From Pseudomonas sp. MAG733B (GTDB taxonomy: Bacteria > Pseudomonadota > Gammaproteobacteria > Pseudomonadales > Pseudomonadaceae): a stretch of DNA of 64,000 bases. Made by a program: the position numbers and the translations under genes. The DNA lies in assembly GCF_036884845.1 (NCBI RefSeq), contig NZ_CP145732.1:2232001-2296000 (forward strand). The letters run 5' to 3'. A model generated the notes under the pieces. The model was not told where the DNA came from. It did no database searches and was given only the letters and a program-made list of their open reading frames with translations. Position 1 is the first letter of the stretch; every line of letters starts with the position of its first letter. Positions 45,312 to 54,642 of this stretch are shown here, in pieces.

Positions 45312-46106
45312 ATGAATTCTGTCCAGTCCCAAGGTACGGCCCTCGTCACCGGTGCTTCTTCCGGCATTGGTGCGGTTTATGCGCAACGCCTGGCGGCGCG
45401 TGGTTTTGATCTGTTGCTGGTGGCGCGCGATCAGCAGCGACTGGATGAGGCGGCTGGCAAGTTGCGCGCCGAGTACGGCGTTCAGGTCGAAGTGCTCAAG
45501 GCGGATCTGACGCAAAAGGATGATGTGCTGAAACTTGAGCAACGGTTACGTAGCGATTCGAGTATCAGCCTGCTGCTGAACAACGCCGGTGTGGCTGCGG
45601 ATGGTTTGTTGGGTAATGCTGATACCGATCTGCTGGAGCGAATGATTCAGTTGAACGTTACAACGGTCACCCGCCTGGCTTCAGCGGCGGCAGCCAGTTT
45701 TTCCAAGGCGGGCCGGGGTACGATCATCAACATTGCCTCCGTGGTGGCGCTGTTTCCCGAGCGTTTCAACGCGACCTACAGTGCCAGCAAGGCCTATGTG
45801 CTGAGCCTGACCCAGTCGTTGAACGCCGAGCTTGATGGCACCGGGGTCAAGGTCCAGGCTGTGTTGCCAGGTGTAACGCGCACCGAAATCTGGGAACGCT
45901 CCGGTATCGATGCTTCGCAGATTCCGGCAGAGATGGTCATGGAAGCCGGTGAGATGGTTGACGCAGCGCTGTCGGGGCTGGACCAGGGCGAGTTGGTCAC
46001 CATTCCATCGTTGCCGGATGCCGCCGACTGGGATGCTTTCGTAGCGGCACGCCACGTTATGGCGCCGAACCTTTCCAAAAGCAAAGCCGCCGCGCGTTAC
46101 AAATGA
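45312..46106 (+). CDS. short-chain dehydrogenase/reductase
   Basis: A 264-residue SDR with the cofactor motif TGASSGIG, LLLNNAGVA, the catalytic serine in NIASVVALFPERF and YSASK. Arg and Asp near LLVARDQQ suggest NADP(H) preference. The substrate is unknown. The downstream ketoacyl synthase gene hints at fatty-acid-related chemistry, without proof. AGGAG lies before the ATG. A decayed partial copy of this gene is present at 36398-36614, on the other side of the decoration cassette. Confidence 0.92.
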   Translation: MNSVQSQGTALVTGASSGIGAVYAQRLAARGFDLLLVARDQQRLDEAAGKLRAEYGVQVEVLKADLTQKDDVLKLEQRLRSDSSISLLLNNAGVAADGLLGNADTDLLERMIQLNVTTVTRLASAAAASFSKAGRGTIINIASVVALFPERFNATYSASKAYVLSLTQSLNAELDGTGVKVQAVLPGVTRTEIWERSGIDASQIPAEMVMEAGEMVDAALSGLDQGELVTIPSLPDAADWDAFVAARHVMAPNLSKSKAAARYK

Positions 46107-46138
46107 AGCGCGAGATGTCGGCATGAGGTGTTTGCGGT

Positions 46139-47413
46139 ATGACTAATCGTCGAGTGGTTGTAACGGGTATGGGCCTGGTTTCGCCGTTGGGTAGCAGCGT
46201 CGAAGTGGTCTGGGAGCGCCTGCTCGCCGGGCGCTCCGGGCTGCGTAATTTGCCCGAGGCGGTAGTGGCCGATTTGCCGGCCAAGGTCGGTGGTGCAGTG
46301 CCGACCGCGGCTGATGATGCTGAGGCCGGATTCGACCCGGACCTGGCGACGCCACCCAAAGAGCAGAAGAAGATGGACCGTTTCATCCTGTTTGCGATGG
46401 AAGCGGCACGTCAGGCATTGGAACAGGCGGGTTGGAAGGCGCAAAGCGCTGAGGCCCAGGAGCGTACGGCCACCATTATCGGTTCAGGCGTCGGCGGTTT
46501 CGGCGCGATTGCCGATGCGGTGCGTACCACAGACAGCCGCGGTCCTCGGCGTTTGTCGCCATTCACCATCCCGTCGTTTCTGGTCAACCTGGCGGCGGGA
46601 CATGTGTCGATCCAGCACGGTTTCAAAGGCCCGTTGGGTGCACCGGTAACGGCGTGTGCGGCCGGGGTTCAAGCGATTGGCGACGCAGCGCGGCTGATTC
46701 GTTCCGGTGAAGCGGATATCGCGGTATGTGGTGGCGCTGAGGCGGCGATCGATCGTGTCAGCCTCGCTGGGTTTGCTGCGGCTCGCGCCTTGTCCAGTGG
46801 CTATAACGACACACCGGAACGCGCTTCACGCCCCTTCGACAGTGGTCGTGACGGCTTTGTCATGGGTGAAGGGGCTGGACTGTTGGTGATCGAATCCCTG
46901 GAGCACGCCTTGGCGCGGGGCGCTCAACCGCTCGCCGAACTGGTCGGCTATGGCACCAGCGCCGATGCTTACCACCTGACGGCAGGTCCCGAGGACGGCA
47001 GCGGCGCTCGCCGCGCGATGTCACTGGCCTTGGCGCAGGCCGGTGTTGCGCCGGAGCAGGTGCAGCATTTGAATGCCCACGCAACCTCGACGCCGGTTGG
47101 CGATCTCGGGGAGCTGGCGGCGATCAAGGCGTTGTTTGGTGTGCAAAAGGGTATCGCGGTGACGTCGACCAAATCCGCCACCGGGCATTTGCTCGGCGCG
47201 GCCGGCGGGATCGAAGCGATCTTCACCCTGCTGGCGATCCGCGATCAGGTTGTACCGGCGACGCTCAACTTCGATAACCCGGACCCTGCCACCGAGGGTG
47301 TGGATATCGTCCATGGTCAGGCCAGGCCGATGGCGATCGAATATGCGTTGTCCAACGGCTTCGGGTTTGGCGGGGTTAATGCCAGCGTGTTGTTCAAGCG
47401 CTGGCAGGGTTAA
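46139..47413 (+). CDS. fabF: beta-ketoacyl-ACP synthase II (FabF paralogue)
   Basis: A 424-residue condensing enzyme. The catalytic triad is visible: Cys in VTACAAGVQAIGD, His in LNAHATSTPVGD and His in KSATGHLLGAAGG. NGFGFGGVNASVLF ends the protein. It extends acyl-ACP chains by two carbons. The housekeeping fabF normally sits with fabG and acpP, so this is probably an accessory copy. Its stop overlaps the convergent TetR gene's stop. Confidence 0.93.
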   Translation: MTNRRVVVTGMGLVSPLGSSVEVVWERLLAGRSGLRNLPEAVVADLPAKVGGAVPTAADDAEAGFDPDLATPPKEQKKMDRFILFAMEAARQALEQAGWKAQSAEAQERTATIIGSGVGGFGAIADAVRTTDSRGPRRLSPFTIPSFLVNLAAGHVSIQHGFKGPLGAPVTACAAGVQAIGDAARLIRSGEADIAVCGGAEAAIDRVSLAGFAAARALSSGYNDTPERASRPFDSGRDGFVMGEGAGLLVIESLEHALARGAQPLAELVGYGTSADAYHLTAGPEDGSGARRAMSLALAQAGVAPEQVQHLNAHATSTPVGDLGELAAIKALFGVQKGIAVTSTKSATGHLLGAAGGIEAIFTLLAIRDQVVPATLNFDNPDPATEGVDIVHGQARPMAIEYALSNGFGFGGVNASVLFKRWQG

Positions 47414-47967
47414 TCCTGGGAGTTCTTCAGGTGTTCGCGGGTGACGTCGAGTATGCGTTGGGCAAACTCGGCGTCGGCAACGCTGCGCGATAACAGCAAC
47501 GCGCCGACCAGTGCAGACATGATCACAATGCTGCGGTCGGCGGCGTTCTCTCCTGCCAGGGTGCTCTCGATCTGATCGAGTCGCGCCTTGAGTACCACGT
47601 CGCTGGTGGGGCTCGGCTGACCACGCAGCCCCAGCTCAGAAGAAATGGTCAGCAGCGGGCAGCCTTCATGGGGCGAAGTCTGATGCCATTCCGACAGGTA
47701 TGTGTCGATGAACGCTGCAAGTGGATTATTCTCGGCGAAGAGTTGCGCACATAACCCATCGACCTGTTCGCCTGCCTCTTGCAGGGCCTTCTCCACCAAT
47801 TCGTCCTTGGACTTGAAGTGCGAATAAAAGCCACCGTGAGTCAAGCCCAGCGCTTTCATCAAAGGTTGCAGGCCGGTCGCGCCGATACCGTCACGGCGAA
47901 AGCGCGCCGAGGCTTCCTTGATGATGCGTTGGTGGGTCTGGGCTTTATGGTCCTGCGAGTAACGCAT
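47410..47967 (-). CDS. TetR-family transcriptional regulator
   Basis: A 185-residue repressor-type protein. The N-terminal helix-turn-helix (about 10-55) reads IIKEASARFRRDGIGATGL and GGFYSHFKSKDELV. The ligand-binding half is of the type found near oxidoreductases (EGCPLLTISSEL). The start at 47967 is chosen because GGAG lies seven bases upstream and the family sequence begins there. It converges on the ketoacyl synthase gene with a short overlap of stops. Confidence 0.92.
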   Translation of the reverse strand: MRYSQDHKAQTHQRIIKEASARFRRDGIGATGLQPLMKALGLTHGGFYSHFKSKDELVEKALQEAGEQVDGLCAQLFAENNPLAAFIDTYLSEWHQTSPHEGCPLLTISSELGLRGQPSPTSDVVLKARLDQIESTLAGENAADRSIVIMSALVGALLLSRSVADAEFAQRILDVTREHLKNSQD

Positions 47968-48114
47968 CTGATATCTCCACATCAATGCGCCCATCTTAAC
48001 CAATGAAAATTGGATGGTGACTGTACTTCTACTTCTAAAAAGCATGCAGATGCGTCGAACGGGTATGAATCGCACAAACTACTGGCACGAATAGTGATTA
48101 CTCATTAACTGACG

Positions 48115-48127
48115 ATTGTTGAACAAT
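48115..48127 (+). promoter_or_regulatory. 13-bp palindrome, candidate GntR operator
   Basis: ATTGTT-G-AACAAT is a perfect palindrome ending 15 bases before the GntR start codon. FadR-subfamily regulators often bind such short palindromes, so autoregulation is a reasonable inference. Confidence 0.5.
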
Positions 48128-48142
48128 CCTGAGGCATTGAGT

Positions 48143-48796
48143 ATGAACAGCGGACTGTCACTGGCCGATCACATCACATTGGAGTTGCGCGCCGACATCA
48201 TCGGCGGTCGCTTGCTGCCTGGCATGGCGCTGGTGGAAAACGATCTGGTGTCTGCCTACAACGCCTCGCGCAATACCATCCGCGAAGCATTGCATCGCCT
48301 CGGCCAGGAAGGCCTGACCCGGTATGTGCGCAACAAAGGCGTGATGGTGCGGCGTTTGGGTTTTGATGATGTGCGAGACCTGTTCAAGGTTCGGCGCACG
48401 CTCGAGCTGCAAGCCATCAATACCAGCCACTCGCTGCGCGACTACCAATCCGACCGGATGCTCGAAGCGCTGGAGGCCACCGAGTTGGCTCGGGAGCGCG
48501 AAGACTGGCGCGCCGTCGGCACCCACAGTCTGGCCTTTCATCAACACGTCGTCGGGTTGCTGCGCAGTCCGTTGTTCGATGAGTTCTTCACCAATGTCGT
48601 CGCGCAATTGCGCCTGGTGTTCTGCACGGCTCCCGATGAATCAAGTTTTCAGGCGCCCTGGCTTATTCGCGACCGACAGATCCATGAGCTGCTGGTCGAG
48701 GGTGATAAACGCGCCGCCGAGAATGCGATGAGCCTCTATCTCGACGATTCCGAACACCTCCTTTTACAAATGCTCGCTCCATCTTCCCATCACTGA
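48143..48796 (+). CDS. GntR-family (FadR/FCD type) regulator
   Basis: A 217-residue regulator. The winged helix-turn-helix covers about 5-70 (LRADIIGGRLLPGMALVEND, ASRNTIREALHRLGQEGL). The FCD ligand domain follows (VRDLFKVRRTLELQAI and HSLAFHQHVV, with metal-ligand-type histidines). The ATG at 48143 has GAGG about nine bases upstream. It precedes the DUF1989 gene by 15 bases, so it probably controls that gene and perhaps the permease. Confidence 0.92.
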   Translation: MNSGLSLADHITLELRADIIGGRLLPGMALVENDLVSAYNASRNTIREALHRLGQEGLTRYVRNKGVMVRRLGFDDVRDLFKVRRTLELQAINTSHSLRDYQSDRMLEALEATELAREREDWRAVGTHSLAFHQHVVGLLRSPLFDEFFTNVVAQLRLVFCTAPDESSFQAPWLIRDRQIHELLVEGDKRAAENAMSLYLDDSEHLLLQMLAPSSHH

Positions 48797-48811
48797 TCGA
48801 GGATTCTTGCC

Positions 48812-49663
48812 ATGTACAAAGACTATCCGGCGGCCTATCAAGTCAGCAAAGGTTCGGCCTTGCAGGTGGACACGGCCTTCTATGAACGGGTGCGGGACGC
48901 TAAGGACGGGCGCACATTGATCGAGTCTTTCGAGGTGCCGATTCGCACCGGCCGTGCCTGGAATGTTCCGGCCGGGCATGTGTTCCGGGTTACAACGCCT
49001 GTTGGCCCGCAAGTGGGCGACTTCAATGTCTGGAATGCCCATGATCCGCGCGAACGCCTGTGGGCTTCACGCACCCGGCAGCTGCAGGGGGCGCATGTCA
49101 GCACCCATGACCGGTTGTGGTCGAACCTGCCGTTTCTTCGGCCGCTGGTGACCATCACCGATGACAGCCTGGCCGGTTACGGGATCGATGAACACGGCGG
49201 CCGCTTGCACGATTTGCTCGGCACGCGTTGCGATCCCTATGTGAACAAAATGCTCACTGGCGAGGATTTCCATCATCACTGCCATTCCAACCTGACCCGC
49301 GCCGTACTGCCCCACGGCCTGACCGAATTCGATGTGCATGACGTGCTGAACATATTCCAGTGCACGGGCCTGAACCACGACGACATGTACTTCATGAAAG
49401 CCTGTCCGGCGCAGAAGGGCGATTATCTGGAGTTCTTTGCCGAGATCGATTTGCTGTGCGCACTGTCGACCTGCCCCGGCGGTGACCTGTCGCTGGCGAT
49501 GTGGGGGCCGGATGCTCAGGACCCGTTAAGCGTATGTCGTCCGCTGGGCGTGGAAATCTATCGTCTGGAGGATTCGTTGCTGGAAGGCTGGAGCCAGCCG
49601 GAGCGTGCGGCGTACAAAGGCCTGCATGGCTTGCACATCGCCAAGGCCGATTGGGAAAAATAA
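48812..49663 (+). CDS. DUF1989 / urea-carboxylase-associated family protein
   Basis: A 283-residue protein of the DUF1989 family (urea carboxylase-associated proteins). Conserved parts include VGDFNVWNAHDP, HCHSNLTRAVLPHGL (His/Cys cluster, possible metal site), NIFQCTGLNHDDMYFMKACPA and LSTCPGGDLSLAMWG. Some relatives occur in urea, amide and C1-amine catabolism, but the exact reaction here is unknown. GAGGA lies before the ATG. The association with a GntR regulator and an ethanolamine-type permease suggests an amine-nitrogen role. Confidence 0.9.
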   Translation: MYKDYPAAYQVSKGSALQVDTAFYERVRDAKDGRTLIESFEVPIRTGRAWNVPAGHVFRVTTPVGPQVGDFNVWNAHDPRERLWASRTRQLQGAHVSTHDRLWSNLPFLRPLVTITDDSLAGYGIDEHGGRLHDLLGTRCDPYVNKMLTGEDFHHHCHSNLTRAVLPHGLTEFDVHDVLNIFQCTGLNHDDMYFMKACPAQKGDYLEFFAEIDLLCALSTCPGGDLSLAMWGPDAQDPLSVCRPLGVEIYRLEDSLLEGWSQPERAAYKGLHGLHIAKADWEK

Positions 49664-49683
49664 TCTACACACACATTGGACTT

Positions 49684-49750
49684 GCAGGAGCCAGGCTCGT
49701 CCGCGACAGCGTCCTAGAGATCGCCATCGCGGGCAAGCCTTGCTCCTACG
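49684..49750. repeat. diverged REPIN
   Basis: A left arm GCAGGAGCCAGGCTCG and a right arm ATCGCGGGCAAGCCTTGCTC are inverted relative to each other with several mismatches. The right arm is the same subtype as at 59309 and 63562. Confidence 0.8.
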
Positions 49751-49769
49751 AAAAGCGGTTCAGCCGTTT

Positions 49770-49937
49770 TTAGCGGTCCTGCGCATCCTTGGCATCCGCT
49801 TGCGCGTTGCGTTCAGCCACGCGAGCGCGCTGTTCTTCGGTCAGCTCAACTTTGGTGGCGGTGTCGCGCAGCATCATCAACCCGCCAACGATCGAGCCTA
49901 TTGCAACGATCAGAATCAACCAGGCATACCAGGGCAT
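49770..49937 (-). CDS. DUF2897 small membrane protein
   Basis: A 55-residue protein with one N-terminal helix (MPWYAWLILIVAIGSIVGG) and a charged tail ending NAQADAKDAQDR. It matches the DUF2897 family common in pseudomonads. The function is unknown. The ATG at 49937 has AAGGAGAG at good spacing. It lies between convergent units and may be transcribed alone. Confidence 0.85.
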   Translation of the reverse strand: MPWYAWLILIVAIGSIVGGLMMLRDTATKVELTEEQRARVAERNAQADAKDAQDR

Positions 49938-50062
49938 AGGGGCTCTCCTTAAAAGCAGGTCGATTGACGGATTTCGCCAATCAATCCTGCATACCACTAT
50001 TGAGCGAATTATTTTCGCAGTGGTTCCATTCTATGCCTGATATGACCCCGCACCGTCACTGA

Positions 50063-51427
50063 TTAAAGCCCGGTCAACATCGCATCCGCCGGGGCATCGG
50101 CACGCAGTTGCGCAGTGAGTACGAAGTACACGAAACCCACGGCCATGAAGGCGAGGAAAATCAAGCCGATCAGGGTGTTGAACCAGGCCATGGCCACCAG
50201 GCACACCACCGCCAACACCAGGGCAATCATTGGCACCAGTGGGTAGCAGGGCGCGCGGAAGGTACGCTCCAGATTCGGTTCGGTTTTACGCAGCTTGAAC
50301 AGGCTGAGCATGCTCATGATGTACATCACGATGGCGCCGAACACGGCCATGGTGATCATCGCGGCCGTCAGCGTCATGCCGCCGAGATTGATCAGGCCGT
50401 CGCTGTAGATCGCCGCGATGCCGATCACGCCGCCGGTGATGATCGCCCGGTGTGGCGTTTGAAAGCGCGACAATTTGGCCAGTGATGCCGGCAGGTAGCC
50501 AGCGCGGGCGAGGGCGAAGAACTGCCGCGAGTAGCCGAGGATTATCCCGTGGAAGCTCGCCACCAGCCCGAACAGACCGATCCATACCAACATGTGCAAC
50601 CAGCCCGAGCTTTCGCCGACCACGGTTTTCATCGCCTGCGGCAGCGGATCGTTGATGTTCGACAAAGTGCGCCAATCTCCGACACCACCGGCAAAGAACA
50701 TCACGCCCATCGCCAGCAACACCAGGGTCAGGATGCCGCTGATGTAGGCCTTGGGAATCGTGCGTTTAGGGTCCTTGGCTTCTTCGGCGGCCATGGCCGC
50801 GCCTTCGATGGCGAGGAAGAACCAGATCGCGAACGGAATCGCTGCGAACATCCCGGCAATCGCCGGTGCGCCGAATACATCAGACCCGGCCCAACCATTG
50901 AGGGCGAAGTTGCTGAAGCTGAATGCGGGCGCGACCACGCCCATGAACACCAGCAATTCAGCGACTGCCAGCACGCAGACCACCAACTCGAAAGTCGCCG
51001 CCAGCTTCACGCCGAGGATGTTCAGGCCCATGAACACGATGTAGGCACCGACCGCCGCGTGCTTCGGATCGAGGGCGGGGAACTGAACGTTGAGGTAAGC
51101 ACCAATCGCCAAGGCAATCGCTGGCGGGGCGAAGACGAATTCGATCAGCGTCGCCAGCCCGGCGATCAATCCACCTTTCTCGCCGAAGGCGCGGCGGCTG
51201 TAGGCAAACGGCCCGCCAGCGTGGGGGATCGCGGTGGTCAGCTCGGTAAAACTGAAGATGAAACAGGTGTACATGGTGGCGACCATGAAGGACGTCACCA
51301 GAAAGCCCAACGTCCCGGCTACACCCCAGCCGTAACTCCAGCCGAAGTACTCCCCGGAAATCACCAGCCCCACCGCAATGCCCCACAAGTGCAGCGTGCC
51401 CAGCGTGGGTTTGAGTTGTGTGTTCAT
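50063..51427 (-). CDS. eat: ethanolamine permease (APC family)
   Basis: A 454-residue transporter with about 12 membrane helices. SGEYFGWSYGWGVAGTLGF and ELTTAIPHAGGPFAYSRRAFG are typical of the ethanolamine permease group in the amino acid-polyamine-organocation superfamily. The usual partners eutBC are not adjacent. AGGGAG precedes the ATG. A sigma-54-type promoter is present about 43-58 bases upstream. In P. aeruginosa ethanolamine catabolism is known to depend on RpoN and the enhancer-binding protein EatR. Confidence 0.9.
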   Translation of the reverse strand: MNTQLKPTLGTLHLWGIAVGLVISGEYFGWSYGWGVAGTLGFLVTSFMVATMYTCFIFSFTELTTAIPHAGGPFAYSRRAFGEKGGLIAGLATLIEFVFAPPAIALAIGAYLNVQFPALDPKHAAVGAYIVFMGLNILGVKLAATFELVVCVLAVAELLVFMGVVAPAFSFSNFALNGWAGSDVFGAPAIAGMFAAIPFAIWFFLAIEGAAMAAEEAKDPKRTIPKAYISGILTLVLLAMGVMFFAGGVGDWRTLSNINDPLPQAMKTVVGESSGWLHMLVWIGLFGLVASFHGIILGYSRQFFALARAGYLPASLAKLSRFQTPHRAIITGGVIGIAAIYSDGLINLGGMTLTAAMITMAVFGAIVMYIMSMLSLFKLRKTEPNLERTFRAPCYPLVPMIALVLAVVCLVAMAWFNTLIGLIFLAFMAVGFVYFVLTAQLRADAPADAMLTGL

Positions 51428-51469
51428 GCGTTTGCTCCCTGAACGGTTTGGAAAGCTCGGGGAGGGCAG

Positions 51470-51485
51470 TGCAGTGGACGTGCCA
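51470..51485 (-). promoter_or_regulatory. sigma-54 (RpoN) promoter of the permease gene
   Basis: On the minus strand TGGCACG-TCCA-CTGCA matches the -24/-12 consensus TGGCACG-N4-TTGCA at all but one base. The GG and GC doublets have correct spacing. Transcription would start about 30 bases before the ATG. Confidence 0.75.
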
Positions 51486-51619
51486 GTATTCCGACAGCGG
51501 TCGTAAAGGAGGAAAAGTTGTCGTATCGGGGATGTTCGCTGCTAAGTACCGGCTTTTTGTGCGCCAGTCAGGCGCATGACTGGCTCCGGGTGCCACCTTC
51601 GTGGGCAGGCCTAAGGTGC

Positions 51620-52489
51620 TCAAGCTTGTTTGGCGAGACATTCGCGCAGGGCGGTTTGCCAATCCGGCTGGCTGACGCCCCATTCACGTTGCAAACGACT
51701 GCAATCCAGGCATGAATTGAGTGGCCGGGCGGCAGGCAGCGGGTAATCGCTGGAGGAAATCGGCAGCAGAGTTGCGCAATTTTTTCCCTGTTGCCGCAAC
51801 GCCTCGCCAATGGCCTGAGCAAAACCAAACCAGGAAGTGCTGCCCTGAGCTGTCAGGTGATAAACACCCCAGTTCGCCGGGGCGTGTGATTGCCAGCGCT
51901 CAATCAAGGCCCGGGTGCTTTGGGCTACGGTGCCGGCCCACGTGGGCGCCCCGATCTGATCGGCAACCACCCGCAGTTCTGCTTTTTCTTGCAGTAACCG
52001 CTGCATGGTCAGCAAGAAATTGCGGCCCTCGGTCGAGTAGAGCCAACTGGTGCGCAAGATGAGGTGCTTGCCCTGCACCTCGATGATTGCCTGCTCGCCG
52101 GCCAGCTTGCTCTTGCCGTAGACCCCTAGCGGGTTTGGCCTGTCGTCCTCGTCGTAAGGAGCGGTTTTCATCCCGTCGAATACATAATCGGTCGAGTAAT
52201 GAATCAGCGGGATATCGAGCGTCAGCGCCTCTTCAGCAAGGATGCCGGGCGCTACGGCGTTGATGGCGAAGGCTGTTTGCGGTTCGCTTTCTGCGAGGTC
52301 GACCGCGGTATAGGCTGCTGCGTTGATGATCAGATCGGGAAGGATGCATTGGACCTGACGACGAATCTGATCGGGTTGTGCCATGTCGAGCTGATCGCGA
52401 CCCAGCACGATCAGCTCGCCGAGAGAGCCCAACCGGTGTTGCAACTCACGTGAGACCTGGCCCCGACGGCCGATAATGAGAATTTTCAT
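51620..52489 (-). CDS. rmlD: dTDP-4-dehydrorhamnose reductase
   Basis: A 289-residue extended SDR making dTDP-L-rhamnose from the 4-keto precursor. NAAAYTAVDLAE, STDYVFDG and the YxxxK in VYGKSK are characteristic. The N-terminus MKILIIGRRGQVSREL has a slightly altered glycine motif (GRRGQV), common in RmlD. It is the last gene of the leftward rml group, 47 bases after rmlA. Confidence 0.96.
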   Translation of the reverse strand: MKILIIGRRGQVSRELQHRLGSLGELIVLGRDQLDMAQPDQIRRQVQCILPDLIINAAAYTAVDLAESEPQTAFAINAVAPGILAEEALTLDIPLIHYSTDYVFDGMKTAPYDEDDRPNPLGVYGKSKLAGEQAIIEVQGKHLILRTSWLYSTEGRNFLLTMQRLLQEKAELRVVADQIGAPTWAGTVAQSTRALIERWQSHAPANWGVYHLTAQGSTSWFGFAQAIGEALRQQGKNCATLLPISSSDYPLPAARPLNSCLDCSRLQREWGVSQPDWQTALRECLAKQA

Positions 52490-52536
52490 CTGGGTAGTCC
52501 GGCTCCGTCCATTTCAGAAGCCGGATTCATTCAGCT

Positions 52537-53409
52537 TCATTGTTCCCCGGCCAACTTGGCAAGGTACTGCCCATATCCGGTCTTGCCGAAATAATGGGCG
52601 CGCTCAAGCAGCTGTTCGCGATTGATCCACTTATTGAGATAAGCGATTTCTTCAAGGCAGGCAATTTTCAGACCTTGGCGATGTTCGATGGTCTGCACAT
52701 ATTGTGAGGCCTCGAGCAGGCTGTCGTGGGTGCCGGTGTCGAGCCAGGCAAAGCCACGGCCGAAGCGCTCGACTTGCAAGTCACCACGTTCCAGGTAGGC
52801 GATGTTGATGTCGGTGATTTCCAGCTCCCCTCGTGGCGAAGGTTTGACCTTCTTGGCGATTTCAATCACATCATTGTCGTAGAAATACAGACCCGTGACG
52901 GCGTAACTGGATTTAGGTTTTTTTGGCTTTTCTTCGATTGATACCGCACGACCTTCGGTGTCGAAATCAATAACGCCGAAGCGTTCAGGGTCTTTGACCC
53001 AATATCCGAACACGGTAGCGCCAGAGGATCGTTTTGCCGCGTTCTGCAACTGACCACCAAAGTACGAACCATGGAAGATGTTATCGCCGAGGATCAGGCA
53101 CACAGGGTCGGTACCAATGAATTGCTCGCCAATCAGAAAGGCCTGAGCCAAACCATCCGGTGATGGTTGTTCGGCATAGCTGAAACTCACGCCAAACTGG
53201 CTGCCATCACCGAGCAAGTTGCGGTATTGAGGCAGATCCTGAGGGGTAGAGATCACCAGAATTTCTTTGATGCCGGCCAGCATCAAGACTGAAATCGGGT
53301 AATAGATCATCGGTTTGTCGTAAACCGGTAACAGCTGCTTGGACACACCGAGCGTAATCGGATGCAGGCGCGTGCCTGAGCCGCCCGCCAAAACTATACC
53401 TTTCATCAA
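52537..53409 (-). CDS. rmlA: glucose-1-phosphate thymidylyltransferase
   Basis: A 290-residue nucleotidyltransferase that makes dTDP-glucose. The signature [20 protein letters not shown] is near the N-terminus, and [23 protein letters not shown] and [14 protein letters not shown] are conserved. dTDP-glucose feeds RmlB, and from there both rhamnose and, probably, the WecE-like branch of the 37-44 kb cassette. The start overlaps the rmlB stop by four bases. Confidence 0.97.
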   Translation of the reverse strand: MMKGIVLAGGSGTRLHPITLGVSKQLLPVYDKPMIYYPISVLMLAGIKEILVISTPQDLPQYRNLLGDGSQFGVSFSYAEQPSPDGLAQAFLIGEQFIGTDPVCLILGDNIFHGSYFGGQLQNAAKRSSGATVFGYWVKDPERFGVIDFDTEGRAVSIEEKPKKPKSSYAVTGLYFYDNDVIEIAKKVKPSPRGELEITDINIAYLERGDLQVERFGRGFAWLDTGTHDSLLEASQYVQTIEHRQGLKIACLEEIAYLNKWINREQLLERAHYFGKTGYGQYLAKLAGEQ

Positions 53410-54488
53410 GCGAGCAACTCCTTGGGATTGATGGCGCCCAGGCGTTCACCTTGGTAGCTGCCATCTTGTACACGTTGGCACCACTCCAGATTGTTCAGAT
53501 ACCACTGAATGGTTTTACGCAAACCGGTCTCGAATGTTTCTGCGGGTTTCCAACCTAACTCGTGTTCGATTTTGCTGGCATCGATTGCGTAGCGCAGATC
53601 ATGGCCTGGGCGATCCTGAACAAATGTGATCAGGTCGGCGTAATGCGCGACACCTTTCGGTTTTTGAGGAGCCAGTTCCTCTAGCAACGTGCAAATACTG
53701 CGCACCACATCGATATTTTTTTGTTCGTTGTGCCCGCCGATGTTGTATGTCTCTCCGACTTTTCCTGCGCTCAACACTTTGAGCAGTGCCCGGGCGTGAT
53801 CTTCGACATACAGCCAATCGCGCACTTGCAGTCCATTTCCATATACCGGTAATGGCTTGCCCGCCAAGGCATTGAGTATCACCAGCGGGATCAACTTCTC
53901 TGGGAAATGGAAGGGTCCGTAGTTGTTCGAACAGTTCGTCAGCAAGACCGGCAAGCCATAAGTGCGATGCCAAGCGCGGACCAGATGATCGGAAGCCGCT
54001 TTGCTGGCGGAGTACGGCGAGCTGGGAGCGTAGGGCGTTGTTTCCGTAAACAGATCCTCGACACTATGCAGATCGCCATAGACCTCGTCAGTGGAAATAT
54101 GGTGAAAGCGGAAGGCACTTTTTTCCGGCTCGGCGAGGGTCTGCCAATAGGCGCGAGTGGCTTCCAGCAGGCTATAGGTGCCAACAATATTGGTCTGGAT
54201 GAAGTCAGAAGGCCCGTCGATGGAGCGATCAACGTGGGATTCAGCTGCCAAATGCATGATCGCGTGCGGCTGGAAACGGTTCAGCACAGCACTGACAGTC
54301 GCCAGATCAACGATGTCGGCTTGAACGAATTCATAGCGAGTGTCGTTGGCAATGCTGGTCAGCGATTCGAGATTGCCAGCGTAAGTCAGCTTGTCCAGGT
54401 TAAGCACTTCATGGCTGGAGTATCGAATCAGCTCGCGAACCAGGGCAGAGCCGATGAAACCGGCACCGCCGGTAATGAGGATACGCAT
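53406..54488 (-). CDS. rmlB: dTDP-glucose 4,6-dehydratase
   Basis: A 360-residue extended SDR producing dTDP-4-keto-6-deoxyglucose. [12 protein letters not shown] binds [27 protein letters not shown] and the YxxxK in [13 protein letters not shown] form the active site. The ATG at 54488 starts the family sequence, with AAGG upstream. Its product is the shared precursor for RmlC/RmlD and for a WecE-type aminotransferase. Confidence 0.97.
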   Translation of the reverse strand: MRILITGGAGFIGSALVRELIRYSSHEVLNLDKLTYAGNLESLTSIANDTRYEFVQADIVDLATVSAVLNRFQPHAIMHLAAESHVDRSIDGPSDFIQTNIVGTYSLLEATRAYWQTLAEPEKSAFRFHHISTDEVYGDLHSVEDLFTETTPYAPSSPYSASKAASDHLVRAWHRTYGLPVLLTNCSNNYGPFHFPEKLIPLVILNALAGKPLPVYGNGLQVRDWLYVEDHARALLKVLSAGKVGETYNIGGHNEQKNIDVVRSICTLLEELAPQKPKGVAHYADLITFVQDRPGHDLRYAIDASKIEHELGWKPAETFETGLRKTIQWYLNNLEWCQRVQDGSYQGERLGAINPKELLA

Positions 54489-54642
54489 GATGGCCAGCCT
54501 TTTCAGTAAGTCGATAACAAATGGGTATAGCTTGTCGGCATGACCGGGGTTGCGCAATAGGAGTGTGGGACCGATTTTGCTTTAGTCGAGCAAGTGGAAA
54601 CTTCTACCGAGCGCCTGTGTGTAAGGTGCCTATGAGCACGGT

